From Candidatus Helarchaeota archaeon (lineage in GTDB: Archaea; Asgardarchaeota; Lokiarchaeia; Helarchaeales; HEL-GB-A): a DNA stretch of 36,553 nucleotides. Under the pieces are notes generated by a model that was not told where the DNA came from, did no database searches, and saw only the letters and a list, made by a program, of their open reading frames with translations. Every line of letters starts with the position of its first letter. Positions within the stretch are counted from its first letter, which is position 1. The stretch covers positions 1-36,553 of the forward strand of contig JABXJT010000050.1 of assembly GCA_013375455.1 (NCBI GenBank), in the 5' to 3' direction. Shown piece after piece: positions 1 through 8,158 of this stretch. The translations under genes and the position numbers were made by a program.

Positions 1-270
1 CTTCAGGCACTCGATTAAAGGGTCCACTGCCCGCGCATCTCCCAATTCCTCCAGCGCCTCTGCCGCGCTCCCCCGTACATGCGCATCAGGATCCTTCAGG
101 CACTCGATTAAAGGGTCCACTGCCCGCGCATCTCCCAATTGACCCAACGCCGATGCCACACTCCCCCGTACTTTTGAATTATCCTTCAGGCACTCGATTA
201 GCGGGCCCACTGCCCGCGCATCTCCCAATTGACCTAGCGACGATGCCGCTCTCCCCCGTACCAATTCACT
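1..270 (-). repeat. Tandem near-identical HEAT-unit DNA repeats
   Basis: Three tandem units on the plus strand each begin with CTTCAGGCACTCGATTA, at 1, 94 and 184, so the spacing is 93 then 90 bases. They are nearly identical at the DNA level across CTCCCAATT and CCCCCGTAC blocks, while an older unit further right (about 270-360) has diverged. The array continues beyond the left edge, so the copy number is unknown. Such DNA-level identity suggests recent unit duplication or gene conversion within the HEAT gene. Confidence 0.9.
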
Positions 271-627
271 TTTTCCTACAATACAATCAAGCAATAGTTC
301 AACGGCTCTAGGATTAGCCAAATCACCAAGTACGTGAGCTGTTAGAGCTTGAACTACCACATCTTCATCTTTTAACCATGAGATTAGAGGTTCTATTCCT
401 GTAATGTGACTAAATTGTCCTATCGCATCTAAAATGTCAATATCTAGCCACTTTTTGGGGTTCTTTAAACAGGCAATGAGGTAATTTAGTATTTGAGCTA
501 TAGAGTAATTTCTCTTTTGTCTAGCATTTTCGACACGAATAAAACCGTATAAAATAGTAATATCAGCGTAACGTGATAGTTCATCAGAACTCTGTAAATG
601 TTTAAGAAAATGTTTATATTCTTTCAC
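1..627 (-). CDS. HEAT-repeat protein, 3' end beyond the window
   Basis: The minus-strand frame stays open from 627 to the left edge, giving 209 codons with no stop, so the C-terminus is missing. The first ~100 residues are helical and not repetitive. After them come HEAT (PBS-lyase type) units of 30-31 residues with the pattern VRGxAAxxLxxLGDARAVxPLIECLKD. HEAT arrays form curved helical scaffolds for protein-protein contacts; no catalytic function is implied. I chose GTG at 627 because GGGAG ends about 10 bases upstream; GTGs at 633 and 636 are also in frame, and an in-frame TAG at 658-660 limits the start. The repeat section is visibly more GC-rich than the N-terminal part. The family call is firm; the partner is unknown. 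Confidence 0.85.
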   Translation of the reverse strand, partial: MKEYKHFLKHLQSSDELSRYADITILYGFIRVENARQKRNYSIAQILNYLIACLKNPKKWLDIDILDAIGQFSHITGIEPLISWLKDEDVVVQALTAHVLGDLANPRAVELLLDCIVGKSELVRGRAASSLGQLGDARAVGPLIECLKDNSKVRGSVASALGQLGDARAVDPLIECLKDPDAHVRGSAAEALEELGDARAVDPLIECLK

Positions 628-862
628 ATGCACCACTCTCCCATAATCGCGACCTCTCTACCTCAAGAAATACCTGTCTCTTGCTCGGTCGGTCCTGCCT
701 TCGCTTTAGTGACTCTATCAAATTCCTTTGTTTTTGTAATTTGAATTATATTTGATAGAATAATATCAACCTCCATTAAAAAATTTCACTGGGAGAAATT
801 AAAGCAATTTCAAAACTTCCTTGAATAATGATAGTAAAGAGTAATTGTTTAATTGTGATTAG

Positions 863-937
863 ATGAAATATCCTCGTTATTCATGAATGGATGTGTTTCT
901 CTGTTGTCAAAAATGTAAAACAAGACGATACGGATAG
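863..937 (+). pseudogene. Broken partial copy of the neighbouring RING-finger gene
   Basis: Bases 887-920 match bases 1627-1660 of the intact RING gene at 33 of 34 positions and encode MDVFLCCQKCK. After that the copy reads a few unrelated codons and stops at 935-937. Upstream, an ATG at 863 gives MKYPRYS then TGA, which resembles the RYPS segment of the intact gene but is interrupted. Only the first CxxC zinc pair survives, so no RING can fold. It ends 2 bases before the end of the convergent pseudo-GTPase gene. I infer a truncated duplicate. The region 628-862 otherwise shows nothing I recognise. Confidence 0.7.
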
Positions 938-939
938 AT

Positions 940-1515
940 TTAGTTCAAAAATATTTTAAGAAGTTGATTTAATGTTAAATCATAAGTTCGATTGGTTTGA
1001 ATTAGTGAAAAATGAAAGCACAGGTTCAAATTCAATTTTTGTAAAGAATATTCAAATATTGTGGAGGTAAAATCCTCACAAAATTCTGGAATATTACTGA
1101 AAATTTTCATTTTTGTTTTAAATTTTTCTTCAATTGCATTGATTAAGGGTTGGTTTTCAATTAATTCCTCTGAATTAAACGGAAAGATTAGAAAGATAGG
1201 GCCAACTTTATATTTTTGTAAGTCCCTCAGAATTTTTTGTATTGCTTTTCTCCCATTAAAATTTAAAATAAAAATACACCCACTCGCAGCTTTATAATAA
1301 GGGGAAAACTTATTATTAAACTTAACGCCATAGGAAGTATCCCAGAAATGAAATGTTAATGATTTATTAACTTCTCTAACCTTTGAATGCACTATATTAA
1401 TTCCTATATCATTCTCCATCATCTGAAAATATACTTCAGGATAATAATTTACTATCTCAGCTTTAAATGGAGACTTTTTCCCTATCAATAGGATTTTATA
1501 AGTATAAACTTGCAT
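940..1515 (-). CDS. Degenerate Ras/Rab-like small GTPase (pseudo-GTPase)
   Basis: This 191-residue protein has the layout of a Ras-superfamily G domain. A beta strand (YKILLIG) leads into the P-loop position, and a WDT motif at residues 58-60 is followed by a stretch resembling the Rab segment after switch II (PYYKAASGCIFI). The nucleotide-binding motifs are eroded. The P-loop reads GKKSPFKA at residues 12-19, with Lys kept but the preceding Gly and following Thr/Ser lost. G3 reads WDTSYG instead of DTAGQ. The NKxD loop is replaced by FPFNSEE. The reading frame is intact over full family length, so it may be a folded protein that no longer binds or hydrolyses GTP. Start is ATG at 1515. It lies between a RING gene and that gene's broken copy. 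Confidence 0.65.
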   Translation of the reverse strand: MQVYTYKILLIGKKSPFKAEIVNYYPEVYFQMMENDIGINIVHSKVREVNKSLTFHFWDTSYGVKFNNKFSPYYKAASGCIFILNFNGRKAIQKILRDLQKYKVGPIFLIFPFNSEELIENQPLINAIEEKFKTKMKIFSNIPEFCEDFTSTIFEYSLQKLNLNLCFHFSLIQTNRTYDLTLNQLLKIFLN

Positions 1516-1602
1516 ATCTTTATCTAATGTTTCTTTATTTGTACTTTAAAATGTTTATTAACAAAATTTTTAAAAATAACTCTTGAAAAGATGCGATGAA
1601 AA

Positions 1603-1821
1603 GTGAGGAAACGATATCCGAGTTGCATGGATGTTTTTCTCTGTTGTCAAAAATGTAAAAAACTTGTACATCAACAAATGTTCCCTGTTGAGGATTATCA
1701 GCATTGCGAACTTAATCATATCTTTTGTTGTGAATGTATTGAAAAGTATGACCTGAATAACTGCCCTATCTGCGACCAGCCATTAGAATATAAGAGAAGT
1801 AAAACCCGTTTCCTTGGTTAA
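1603..1821 (+). CDS. Small C3HC4 RING-finger protein, possible E3 ubiquitin ligase
   Basis: This 72-residue protein is little more than one RING domain. The zinc ligands fit the consensus exactly: C15-x2-C18-x16-C35-x3-H39-x2-C42-x2-C45-x8-C54-x2-C57, with the typical CPIC ending. RING proteins recruit a ubiquitin-charged E2, and small RING proteins are known in archaeal ubiquitin operons such as that of Caldiarchaeum. No ubiquitin, E1, E2 or Rpn11-type gene is visible here, so ligase activity is inferred. The start is uncertain: GTG at 1603 follows a stop at 1597-1599, and ATG at 1627 would still keep every ligand. It converges on the coiled-coil gene with only 2 bases between the stops. A broken copy lies at 863-937. 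Confidence 0.75.
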   Translation: MRKRYPSCMDVFLCCQKCKKLVHQQMFPVEDYQHCELNHIFCCECIEKYDLNNCPICDQPLEYKRSKTRFLG

Positions 1822-1823
1822 AG

Positions 1824-4157
1824 TCATTGTAGTGATTCAAGTTGAAGTGTTAAGCGTTTTACTTTCGTTTTAAGACTCATGTTTTCATCTTCAATTTGCT
1901 GATTCTTTTGTTTTAAATAATCCAGATCTTGCATTTGACGTTCTAGCTGGTTGATTTTTTGGCGAAGAAGGGCTGATTCACTCTCGATCTTGCTTTTATC
2001 CTGCATTAAACCGGTGCGAGTATCTTGGAGGTTTACTAATTTTGCTTCAAGGTCGCTTACCTTTCCCAGGCGAAGCTCTAGCGAGTTGATCTTCACTTCT
2101 AGCGAGTTGTTCTCGCTCATGGCCTTTTGATAGTCCGCTTCCAGTTTGTGCATTTTGGATAATTGCTGATCTTTAACGGAAAGTTCATTGTCTTTAAATT
2201 TTATAGAATCCTGAAGCTCCTGAGCCTTGGATTCGAGTTCTTCAACTCTAGATTCGTAGTTAGCGGCAACATATTGATCAAGCTTGCGCTGTGCCGTGGA
2301 AAATTGTTTTTTCAGTTCTTTATTTTTATCTTCAAGTTCGGTGTTTAACGTTTTTAGGGACTCAAATCCATCTTTTAAGGTGTTCATGTCCTTAAGTTGA
2401 ATTTGGAGGGATCGATTCGTGTTCTCCAAATCACGATCTTTTTTCTCTAAATCAGAATAAGTTTCTTTTAGTTTTTTGAAATTTTCCGCTGTTACGGTAA
2501 GCTCCTTCACTTGTCGATTTAAATTACTTACTTTCTTATTCAGTTCATCCTTTTCATCTTCAAGTTTAAAGTTGATGTCTTTTAATGATTCGAATCCTGA
2601 CTTGATTTCTTTATAATCTGCGACTATTTTTCTTTGCTTATTAACTTCTAGTTTAAGATCGTCGTTTTCTTGTGATAATGTACGATTTAAATCGGTTAGA
2701 CCAGTAATTTGGCGTGTTTGATCTTCAGACTTTACACTTATCTTTTTAAGTGCACTTTTCGAAGTGGAGATATCTCCTTTGAGTTGGGATGTGATTTCCC
2801 TTTTCAAATCCTCAACAGAAGCCTTACTTTTTTGAAGCTCGTCCTTGAGCCTGCTGTTTTCTTTTAAAATGCGGACATTTTGATTCTCGAGTTCTTTGTT
2901 AATTTTCTTCATTTCAAATATGGAGTCTGTGGAGACTGTTCCGTCTTGTTGGAGGGACTTCAGTTGTTCTTCAAGTTGTAGATTAATATCCATTAAGTTT
3001 TTAGTTTGATTTTCCAATTCAATCACGCGAGAGGACTTTCCTTGATATCTTTCTAATGTATCGACTACTTCAGCATGTTTTTCCTTTAGTGCATCTAACT
3101 CACTTTTATAGCCGGTATATTCAGAGACTTTTTGTTTGAGATCCTCGTTTTCAAATTGTAAATTCTGATTGGATTTCTGAAGTACTTCTGTCTTTTCCAT
3201 CAAAGAATCGAGTAATTTTGTTTGCTCCTTTAATTTCTGGATTATGGCGTCTTGGTTCTGTAATTTCTGTTGAAGCTCCGAGCTCCTTTCTTGGAAATCC
3301 TTTAATTCGCCTAATTGTTTAGATTGGGCTCTAGCTTGGGCCTCTACCTGATCCAATTTAGTAGTTAATTCATCTTTTTCGCTTGCCAAGGATTCAATTT
3401 TAACAGATGACTCTGACGTGGATGCTTTTAACTTGGTTTCATGTCGTTCTATTAATTTTGCTCTTTCTTCTTCGAGGCTTTTACTTATATCTTCAAATTT
3501 TGTTAATTCTCGTACAATATCTTCTGAATCTCGTAATTTCTTTTGAAAATCGTCCCTCTCATCTTCTAATTGATGAATTTTCTGTTCTAGATCATCTACA
3601 GCATCGTCTAAATTTTCCCATTGTTTACTTTTCCGTTCATATTTAATCAGTTGTTGTTGTAAATTTCGCTTTTCTTGTAAGAGCATATCATTGTTTTTAT
3701 TAACAACCAAAATTTTCTGTTCCAATTCTGCCGTTGAACCAATGCGTGCTTCAAGTTCAGATGTGGATTTTTGGAGCTTATCCCTCTCAGATTCTAGGAA
3801 AGCAACTTTTTTTTCAAAGTCTTGTTTCATATCTGCTTTTTCATCTTCAATTTGTTTTGCGAGTGCTTCTAAGAATCCTTTTTCTTCCTGTATTGCTTGG
3901 ATTCTCGCACTGGAATCAGGTCCGGCGGGTTCCTGTTTAGTTTGTTCTAAGGCACGTCTTAATTCAGCATTTTCATTCATATACTTTGTACATTCGGCCG
4001 TTCGTATCTTTAATTGATTTTCCTTTTCGAAGCTATCATTTACAATTTCCTCGCTGAGGAGCTTGATTTTATCCATCTTGTCAGTTAATTCGTAAATTTG
4101 TTGTTGCTGCGCTTGAATGGTTCTGTCTTTCTCGGCGAGTTGAGCCTGCAAATCCAT
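1824..4157 (-). CDS. 777-residue coiled-coil protein
   Basis: Nearly the whole protein is heptad-patterned, rich in Glu, Lys, Gln, Leu and Asp, with very few Pro or aromatic residues. It contains no Walker motifs, so it is not an SMC or Rad50 ATPase. A unit of about 50-60 residues recurs in the second half, with cores such as SLKDINFKLEDEK and SLKTLNTELEDKN. There is no signal peptide or membrane segment, so it is probably cytosolic and elongated. Long myosin-tail or tropomyosin-like proteins of this type are common in Asgard genomes, but sequence similarity among coiled coils says little about function. Start is ATG at 4157; the stop nearly abuts the convergent RING gene. Confidence 0.85.
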   Translation of the reverse strand: MDLQAQLAEKDRTIQAQQQQIYELTDKMDKIKLLSEEIVNDSFEKENQLKIRTAECTKYMNENAELRRALEQTKQEPAGPDSSARIQAIQEEKGFLEALAKQIEDEKADMKQDFEKKVAFLESERDKLQKSTSELEARIGSTAELEQKILVVNKNNDMLLQEKRNLQQQLIKYERKSKQWENLDDAVDDLEQKIHQLEDERDDFQKKLRDSEDIVRELTKFEDISKSLEEERAKLIERHETKLKASTSESSVKIESLASEKDELTTKLDQVEAQARAQSKQLGELKDFQERSSELQQKLQNQDAIIQKLKEQTKLLDSLMEKTEVLQKSNQNLQFENEDLKQKVSEYTGYKSELDALKEKHAEVVDTLERYQGKSSRVIELENQTKNLMDINLQLEEQLKSLQQDGTVSTDSIFEMKKINKELENQNVRILKENSRLKDELQKSKASVEDLKREITSQLKGDISTSKSALKKISVKSEDQTRQITGLTDLNRTLSQENDDLKLEVNKQRKIVADYKEIKSGFESLKDINFKLEDEKDELNKKVSNLNRQVKELTVTAENFKKLKETYSDLEKKDRDLENTNRSLQIQLKDMNTLKDGFESLKTLNTELEDKNKELKKQFSTAQRKLDQYVAANYESRVEELESKAQELQDSIKFKDNELSVKDQQLSKMHKLEADYQKAMSENNSLEVKINSLELRLGKVSDLEAKLVNLQDTRTGLMQDKSKIESESALLRQKINQLERQMQDLDYLKQKNQQIEDENMSLKTKVKRLTLQLESLQ

Positions 4158-4339
4158 CTTTTACACCTTTTTTAAACTCGATAGATCCCTTATTTTATTT
4201 GTGAAATCATGCAATGATCCAGACTAATATTTCCGACTTTTTTCATAAAAATGTATAGGAAGGTAAAGATTCATTGCAGTATTTGAGGGCACTTTAAAAA
4301 GAGGGAGATCAAAAAAGATGGGAATTTATTTGCCAAAGA

Positions 4340-5407
4340 TTAGCTATATCCGCCTTGTAGTTTTATGATACCTGTATTAGTGGTGAGATTTGCATCAATT
4401 TTATAGGATTGAGGACTAATGTCAGAGGTATATATCCCTGCGCTCTCAGTGTAACCACTCAAAGAGATATCATTAATCGATCCGTTAGTATCTGTCGTGA
4501 GTGTTGATTGGATTGAGCCCGTTATATTAAAACCGAGTATTAACTCAATACTACCAGTATCACTATCAATATCCAGTGTGAAATTTCCAGTTGTATTCAC
4601 TCGTTGGATGATAGTGGCGAGAATACCTCCTGTAGAAGTCTCAATAATCCCCGTTATCACTTTATTATTCAAATAACAACTTTTCAAGTAAAATAGGCAT
4701 TGCCCAGTGGTTGCCTGGATGAATAAATCATTATTTATAGAGATATTTTCTCTGAGAGTAACGTTGTTATTACCGAAGGTTGTCTTCGCGGTAAGGCTAC
4801 CATCAATGTCGCTATTGGATTCCATAATTAATACACTATTTCCCGTGGTAGTCTGGATGTTAAGATCGCCTTGGATATCAGTACCATTTATAAATGTTGC
4901 GAAGCAATTACCAGCAGTTGTCGTTAGATTGACATCTATGTATTGTAGATTTTTATTATTTGTAGTAGTTAAATTGATAGTTCCGGAACTCGTTATTATG
5001 CTGAAGTTAGAAATTAAATCTGGATTTATGATTATAGAGATCTTTGAAAACAGACCGCTAGTAAATGACATTCCATGATAATTGACCGTAAAAATCGCAG
5101 TTAGGACATCGCTGATGTTATAATAATCCCAACTAACTACAATGGTGGGAGGAGGAATAAGTATTGCGTGGCGCACGGAAATATCCCATGTCACATTAAT
5201 CCAATCTGACGAGTTACTAGCGGCGTATTCAATAGTAATATCAGAAGATTCAATGTTTGCAATTAAATTGATTTGTGTTCTGGTCTCAGTATTAGGAACT
5301 ACTTCTGTTCCTACTGAAGAAACTGTTATCAACGGTGCATATAGCAGAGAAATCGTACCTGAAGCAATAACTGCGATAATGATTAAAGCTTTTGCCCACT
5401 TCTTCAT
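4340..5407 (-). CDS. Secreted or membrane-anchored beta-rich repeat protein
   Basis: A short basic start (MKKWAK) and a hydrophobic segment at residues 7-26 form a signal peptide or N-terminal anchor, so most of the 355 residues lie outside the cell. The exported part is rich in Thr, Ser, Asn, Ile and Gly. From about residue 130 it shows repeated strand-turn units such as TTTGNS, TTFGNN, ATTGQC and TSTGGI, which suggests a beta-solenoid resembling the DUF4097 putative adhesin group. Many NxS/T sequons suggest N-glycosylation. No catalytic motif is seen. A cell-surface or extracellular-matrix role is likely, but that is inference. Start is ATG at 5407. Confidence 0.7.
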   Translation of the reverse strand: MKKWAKALIIIAVIASGTISLLYAPLITVSSVGTEVVPNTETRTQINLIANIESSDITIEYAASNSSDWINVTWDISVRHAILIPPPTIVVSWDYYNISDVLTAIFTVNYHGMSFTSGLFSKISIIINPDLISNFSIITSSGTINLTTTNNKNLQYIDVNLTTTAGNCFATFINGTDIQGDLNIQTTTGNSVLIMESNSDIDGSLTAKTTFGNNNVTLRENISINNDLFIQATTGQCLFYLKSCYLNNKVITGIIETSTGGILATIIQRVNTTGNFTLDIDSDTGSIELILGFNITGSIQSTLTTDTNGSINDISLSGYTESAGIYTSDISPQSYKIDANLTTNTGIIKLQGGYS

Positions 5408-5526
5408 TGAATTTACCTCACTGAGGAAGAATTTTTGCTCATATGAAAAACAATGAGGACAATAGCAATTAAAGCATTTTTGTTAGATTTAATTACTTTT
5501 AAATTTTCAGAATCCCTATGTAACTC

Positions 5527-6738
5527 GTGTATCCGCTTTTATCAGACCGCCTCCTATTAAGGCACTTGGAAGTCCCACTCTTATATGACATTTTCAATGA
5601 AGATATGTGGGAATTAGATGAAGAAGCATTAAGTGCGCTTCAATATTTTACAGGGACGTGGTCAATAGCAGAAATAGCAAACGAGATTCAAGTGAAAAAA
5701 ACTGAAATAGTAGATTTAATCGAGAATTTAGGGACGGACCTGATCCAAGACCAGCATTTGGATGGTCTTCCAATTACAATCAAGGTCCAACCCAGTCCGA
5801 TTCCTTCGTTGCGAACCATTTTGATTCATGCAACCCTAGCGTGTAACTTAACCTGTCGCCATTGTTATTTAGGTGAAGTGGAGAAGTTATACATCGACCC
5901 GGCTCTTTTCTGCTCCGTTATTGCGCAATTGGATCAATTACAAGGATTAAAGGTCTTAATTTCCGGTGGCGAACCATTATTGCATCCAAACCTATTTCAA
6001 ATGCTAGAGTCCATCAAAAATATTAGGTTACGGAAGATGCTTTTAAGTAATGGGATGTTGATTAATGAGGAAATGGCACGTCGATTGCGACCACTCGTTC
6101 AGGAAGTCCAGATTTCGGTCGATGGAACGGAATCGCACAATGAGTTTCGAAACAATCCTCACGCCTTTGATAAGGTAATTCAAGCAATCAAAGCATTACA
6201 GTCCAAAGGGCTTGATGTTAGCGTAGCTACGATGATTCACTCTCAAAATTTAGAGGAATTATCTGAACTAGAATCGATCTTGAAAAAATTAGAGGTTAAG
6301 TCTTGGGCGCTTGATGTACCTTCACAAACTGGTGAATTTTTAAAGCATCCTGAGTTGTACCCAACAATTGAGGAGGCAGGTGCCGCGCTCAGGAAATTTG
6401 GTTGGGGAGCTCCCTTTGAAGAAAGCCATAATATTTATGCATGCGGAGCACATCTATGTGCCCTCATGCCTAATGGGGATATTAGTAAATGTGGTTTTTT
6501 CACTGACCAACCCGTTGGGAACTTGAACCACATGAGCCTTAAGGACTGCTGGGAAGTTATCCAAAAAGGCTTTATTTGGGAACAAAAGGAATTAGAATGC
6601 GCAAAGTTAGATTGTCCATACTTAGAAGATTGCCGTGGTGGATGCAGGTTTCGTGCGTCTGTAGGCACTGGGCAATTATTCGGCGTGGATCGAGTTAAAT
6701 GCGCAGCGTTCAACTTTGAACATCCAAAAAAGGAGTGA
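5527..6738 (+). CDS. Radical SAM/SPASM enzyme with N-terminal PqqD-like domain
   Basis: Residues ~1-85 resemble a PqqD-type winged helix (RiPP recognition element), with the ELDEEALSALQYFTG stretch typical of the fold. The radical SAM core follows with C106-x3-C110-x2-C113, which binds the 4Fe-4S cluster that cleaves SAM, and the GGEP motif near residue 147. The C-terminal ~120 residues carry a SPASM pattern, with Cys in YACGAHLC and DISKCGFF and then CAKLDC, EDC and RGGC, for auxiliary Fe-S clusters. Proteins of this build modify ribosomal peptides or take part in cofactor synthesis (PqqE, NirJ/AhbD relatives). A 69-residue Cys-containing gene starts 7 bases downstream and could be substrate or partner. 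GTG start at 5527. Confidence 0.85.
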   Translation: MYPLLSDRLLLRHLEVPLLYDIFNEDMWELDEEALSALQYFTGTWSIAEIANEIQVKKTEIVDLIENLGTDLIQDQHLDGLPITIKVQPSPIPSLRTILIHATLACNLTCRHCYLGEVEKLYIDPALFCSVIAQLDQLQGLKVLISGGEPLLHPNLFQMLESIKNIRLRKMLLSNGMLINEEMARRLRPLVQEVQISVDGTESHNEFRNNPHAFDKVIQAIKALQSKGLDVSVATMIHSQNLEELSELESILKKLEVKSWALDVPSQTGEFLKHPELYPTIEEAGAALRKFGWGAPFEESHNIYACGAHLCALMPNGDISKCGFFTDQPVGNLNHMSLKDCWEVIQKGFIWEQKELECAKLDCPYLEDCRGGCRFRASVGTGQLFGVDRVKCAAFNFEHPKKE

Positions 6739-6745
6739 TATATTT

Positions 6746-6955
6746 ATGGCAGATTTAGACGAGTTAGATAAAAAGATTTTAGAGATAGTTTGTAGGGCGC
6801 GATGTAAATTTTATAAGGAAGGGCAAGAAATAAGGGAAAATGAATATCAGTGCGGGGCATATAAAGTATTAAAAGTAATGATTGAAAAGGGTCAATTAAC
6901 ACTTGATGACCTAAAGAAGATGTCAGCACAAGTAATCAAAGCAGCCTTACCATAA
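6746..6955 (+). CDS. Small 69-residue protein beside the radical SAM gene
   Basis: AAGGAG lies 9-10 bases before ATG 6746, which fixes this start over an in-frame TTG at 6716 inside the previous gene. The gap to the radical SAM stop is 7 bases, so the two genes are probably cotranscribed. The protein is charged and helical, with Cys16, Cys20 (VCRARC) and Cys36 (EYQCGAYK). The close coupling to a PqqD-domain radical SAM/SPASM enzyme makes it a candidate peptide substrate or accessory protein. Against a classical RiPP precursor, its Cys residues lie in the first half and the C-terminal end has no Cys-, Gly- or Thr-rich core. I do not recognise the family. Confidence 0.6.
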   Translation: MADLDELDKKILEIVCRARCKFYKEGQEIRENEYQCGAYKVLKVMIEKGQLTLDDLKKMSAQVIKAALP

Positions 6956-6964
6956 ATAGAGATC

Positions 6965-7378
6965 TTATGATGAATTTTGGACTTGCTCGTAGGTTTCCTT
7001 CAATTTCGGAACGGTTTGAAAATTACTTAACTCGTCGGGGGGGATCCATTTATAATTCTTATGTTCCCAATCCAATTGAATTTGATCCGTCACTATTTCA
7101 AATAAAAATGGATGCACGATCCATGTAATTCCTTTTCCTTCGTCTATAATTTCTATCGGGTCCCCTTTTTTAATTAAAGTGACTTGATCTTCCGTTAATT
7201 TAGTTTCTTCCCAAATTTCAATGATTGCACGGTCATATGGAACTTCATTACCTTCAATATAACCGCTACAGCCAGCCCATTGACCTTGATAGGTTCCAAC
7301 GCGCGAACTTCTCTGAAGCAACAAAATTTTCCCTTGAAATCGCAAAAAGCTGGTTACAACATGCCGAATATCTGTCAA
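6965..7378 (-). CDS. Nudix hydrolase family protein with altered Nudix box
   Basis: This 137-residue protein has the normal length for a single Nudix domain, a family that cleaves nucleoside diphosphates linked to another moiety. The Nudix box begins at Gly of GYIEGNE and follows Gx5Ex7, then reads IEIWEETKL instead of REUxEExGU. The metal-binding Glu residues of EIWEE are kept, but the conserved Arg is Ile and the late Gly is Lys. The strand before it (KILLLQRSS) and the WxxPDEL motif near the C-terminus also fit the family. The substrate cannot be told. TTG start at 7378. It converges on the small gene of the radical SAM pair, with 9 bases between stops. Confidence 0.8.
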   Translation of the reverse strand: MTDIRHVVTSFLRFQGKILLLQRSSRVGTYQGQWAGCSGYIEGNEVPYDRAIIEIWEETKLTEDQVTLIKKGDPIEIIDEGKGITWIVHPFLFEIVTDQIQLDWEHKNYKWIPPDELSNFQTVPKLKETYEQVQNSS

Positions 7379-7525
7379 TTCTACCCGCCTGCCTTTTTTC
7401 TAATTTTATCGTTATCCTACAGTACTTCAGGTTGATTTTATCTTAATCTTCTGCCTGAGATCCTTCACCGCCTGCCCTGGTTTCTTGCGGACTGGTCCCA
7501 TTTTGTTCAACTATAAATTAATGTC

Positions 7526-8158
7526 TTATAAAGTGGTAGAGGATGTAGATGTTCGAAGGTACCCAAGAAAGAGGGATAGCTCAGCGCGGATGTGGCGTAA
7601 GCTGGCAAGGGTAAGTTTATACCCTAGAGACGGAGCGGGTGAAGCAAGCACTTGGGCAATGTAATTCAGAATGCGAGATGATTTGGAGACTTTGTTCTCT
7701 TGGGTGATATAATCCATAAAATGAATATGGAATTCTCCACCGAAGCTGAAATTTTGATCTGGAAAATAAACCTCACTTAATTTGAAGGCGGAGCGCCCTA
7801 AGAGCGATTCCCAAGTGGATTGAGCCTCCTGGAGATAGGTTTGCAGGTCAAGCAGCACATCGTGCGGGACAGTGAGGAGCGGGTTCTTCGCCCCTACTTG
7901 GAAGTCCGAGTCTCGGAGGAACTCTGTAAGGGGTGGATTCCACTTCTCATTCCATTTTTTAAATTCTTCAGATAATTTTTCCCATTCGGGACGGATTTTT
8001 GGGTCACGGATATCTTTCTGCTCGAGGACTCTTAATTTCGCGGTTAATTTAAGAATTTCCTCATGCATTAGATCCCACTTTGGAGCGTGGGGTTTCAATA
8101 GGCGATTCAACCACTGGATTAATTGGTCGAGCTCGTTTAAACATTCATAGTTTTGCAT
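7526..8158 (-). CDS. Conserved-looking hypothetical protein, helical
   Basis: I do not recognise this protein. It has about 210 residues, is largely helical in its first half (LDQLIQWLNRLLKP, EEILKLTAKLRVLEQ), then has a Trp/Pro-rich stretch (KKWNEKWNPPL) and a central block with aromatic residues and His (FGGEFHIHFMDYI). It has no signal peptide, membrane span or Cys motif. The tail is Ser/Thr-rich. I prefer ATG at 8158; an in-frame TTG at 8167 would add three residues. Codon use looks genuine and no good ORF runs opposite. It is divergently arranged with the MarR/GbsR-like gene at 8464, so that regulator may control it, which is a weak inference. Confidence 0.6.
   Translation of the reverse strand: MQNYECLNELDQLIQWLNRLLKPHAPKWDLMHEEILKLTAKLRVLEQKDIRDPKIRPEWEKLSEEFKKWNEKWNPPLTEFLRDSDFQVGAKNPLLTVPHDVLLDLQTYLQEAQSTWESLLGRSAFKLSEVYFPDQNFSFGGEFHIHFMDYITQENKVSKSSRILNYIAQVLASPAPSLGYKLTLASLRHIRAELSLFLGYLRTSTSSTTL

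Noticed and set aside
1..270. Regular repeats that could be taken for a CRISPR array
   Set aside because: The 90-93 base units are fully coding HEAT repeats in one frame, with no unique spacers between short repeats.
710..760. CTATCAAA...TTTGATAG inverted arms in the gap before the pseudo-GTPase
   Set aside because: Short and widely spaced; not distinguishable from chance.
6716..6745. Longer N-terminus of the 69-residue protein from TTG 6716
   Set aside because: The strong AAGGAG lies after the TTG and serves ATG 6746; the extra residues are encoded inside the radical SAM gene end.
7427..7501. A 24-codon basic ORF on the minus strand (MGPVRKKPGQ...)
   Set aside because: It has no ribosome site, no recognised family and lies in a short gap between two genes; chance is likely.
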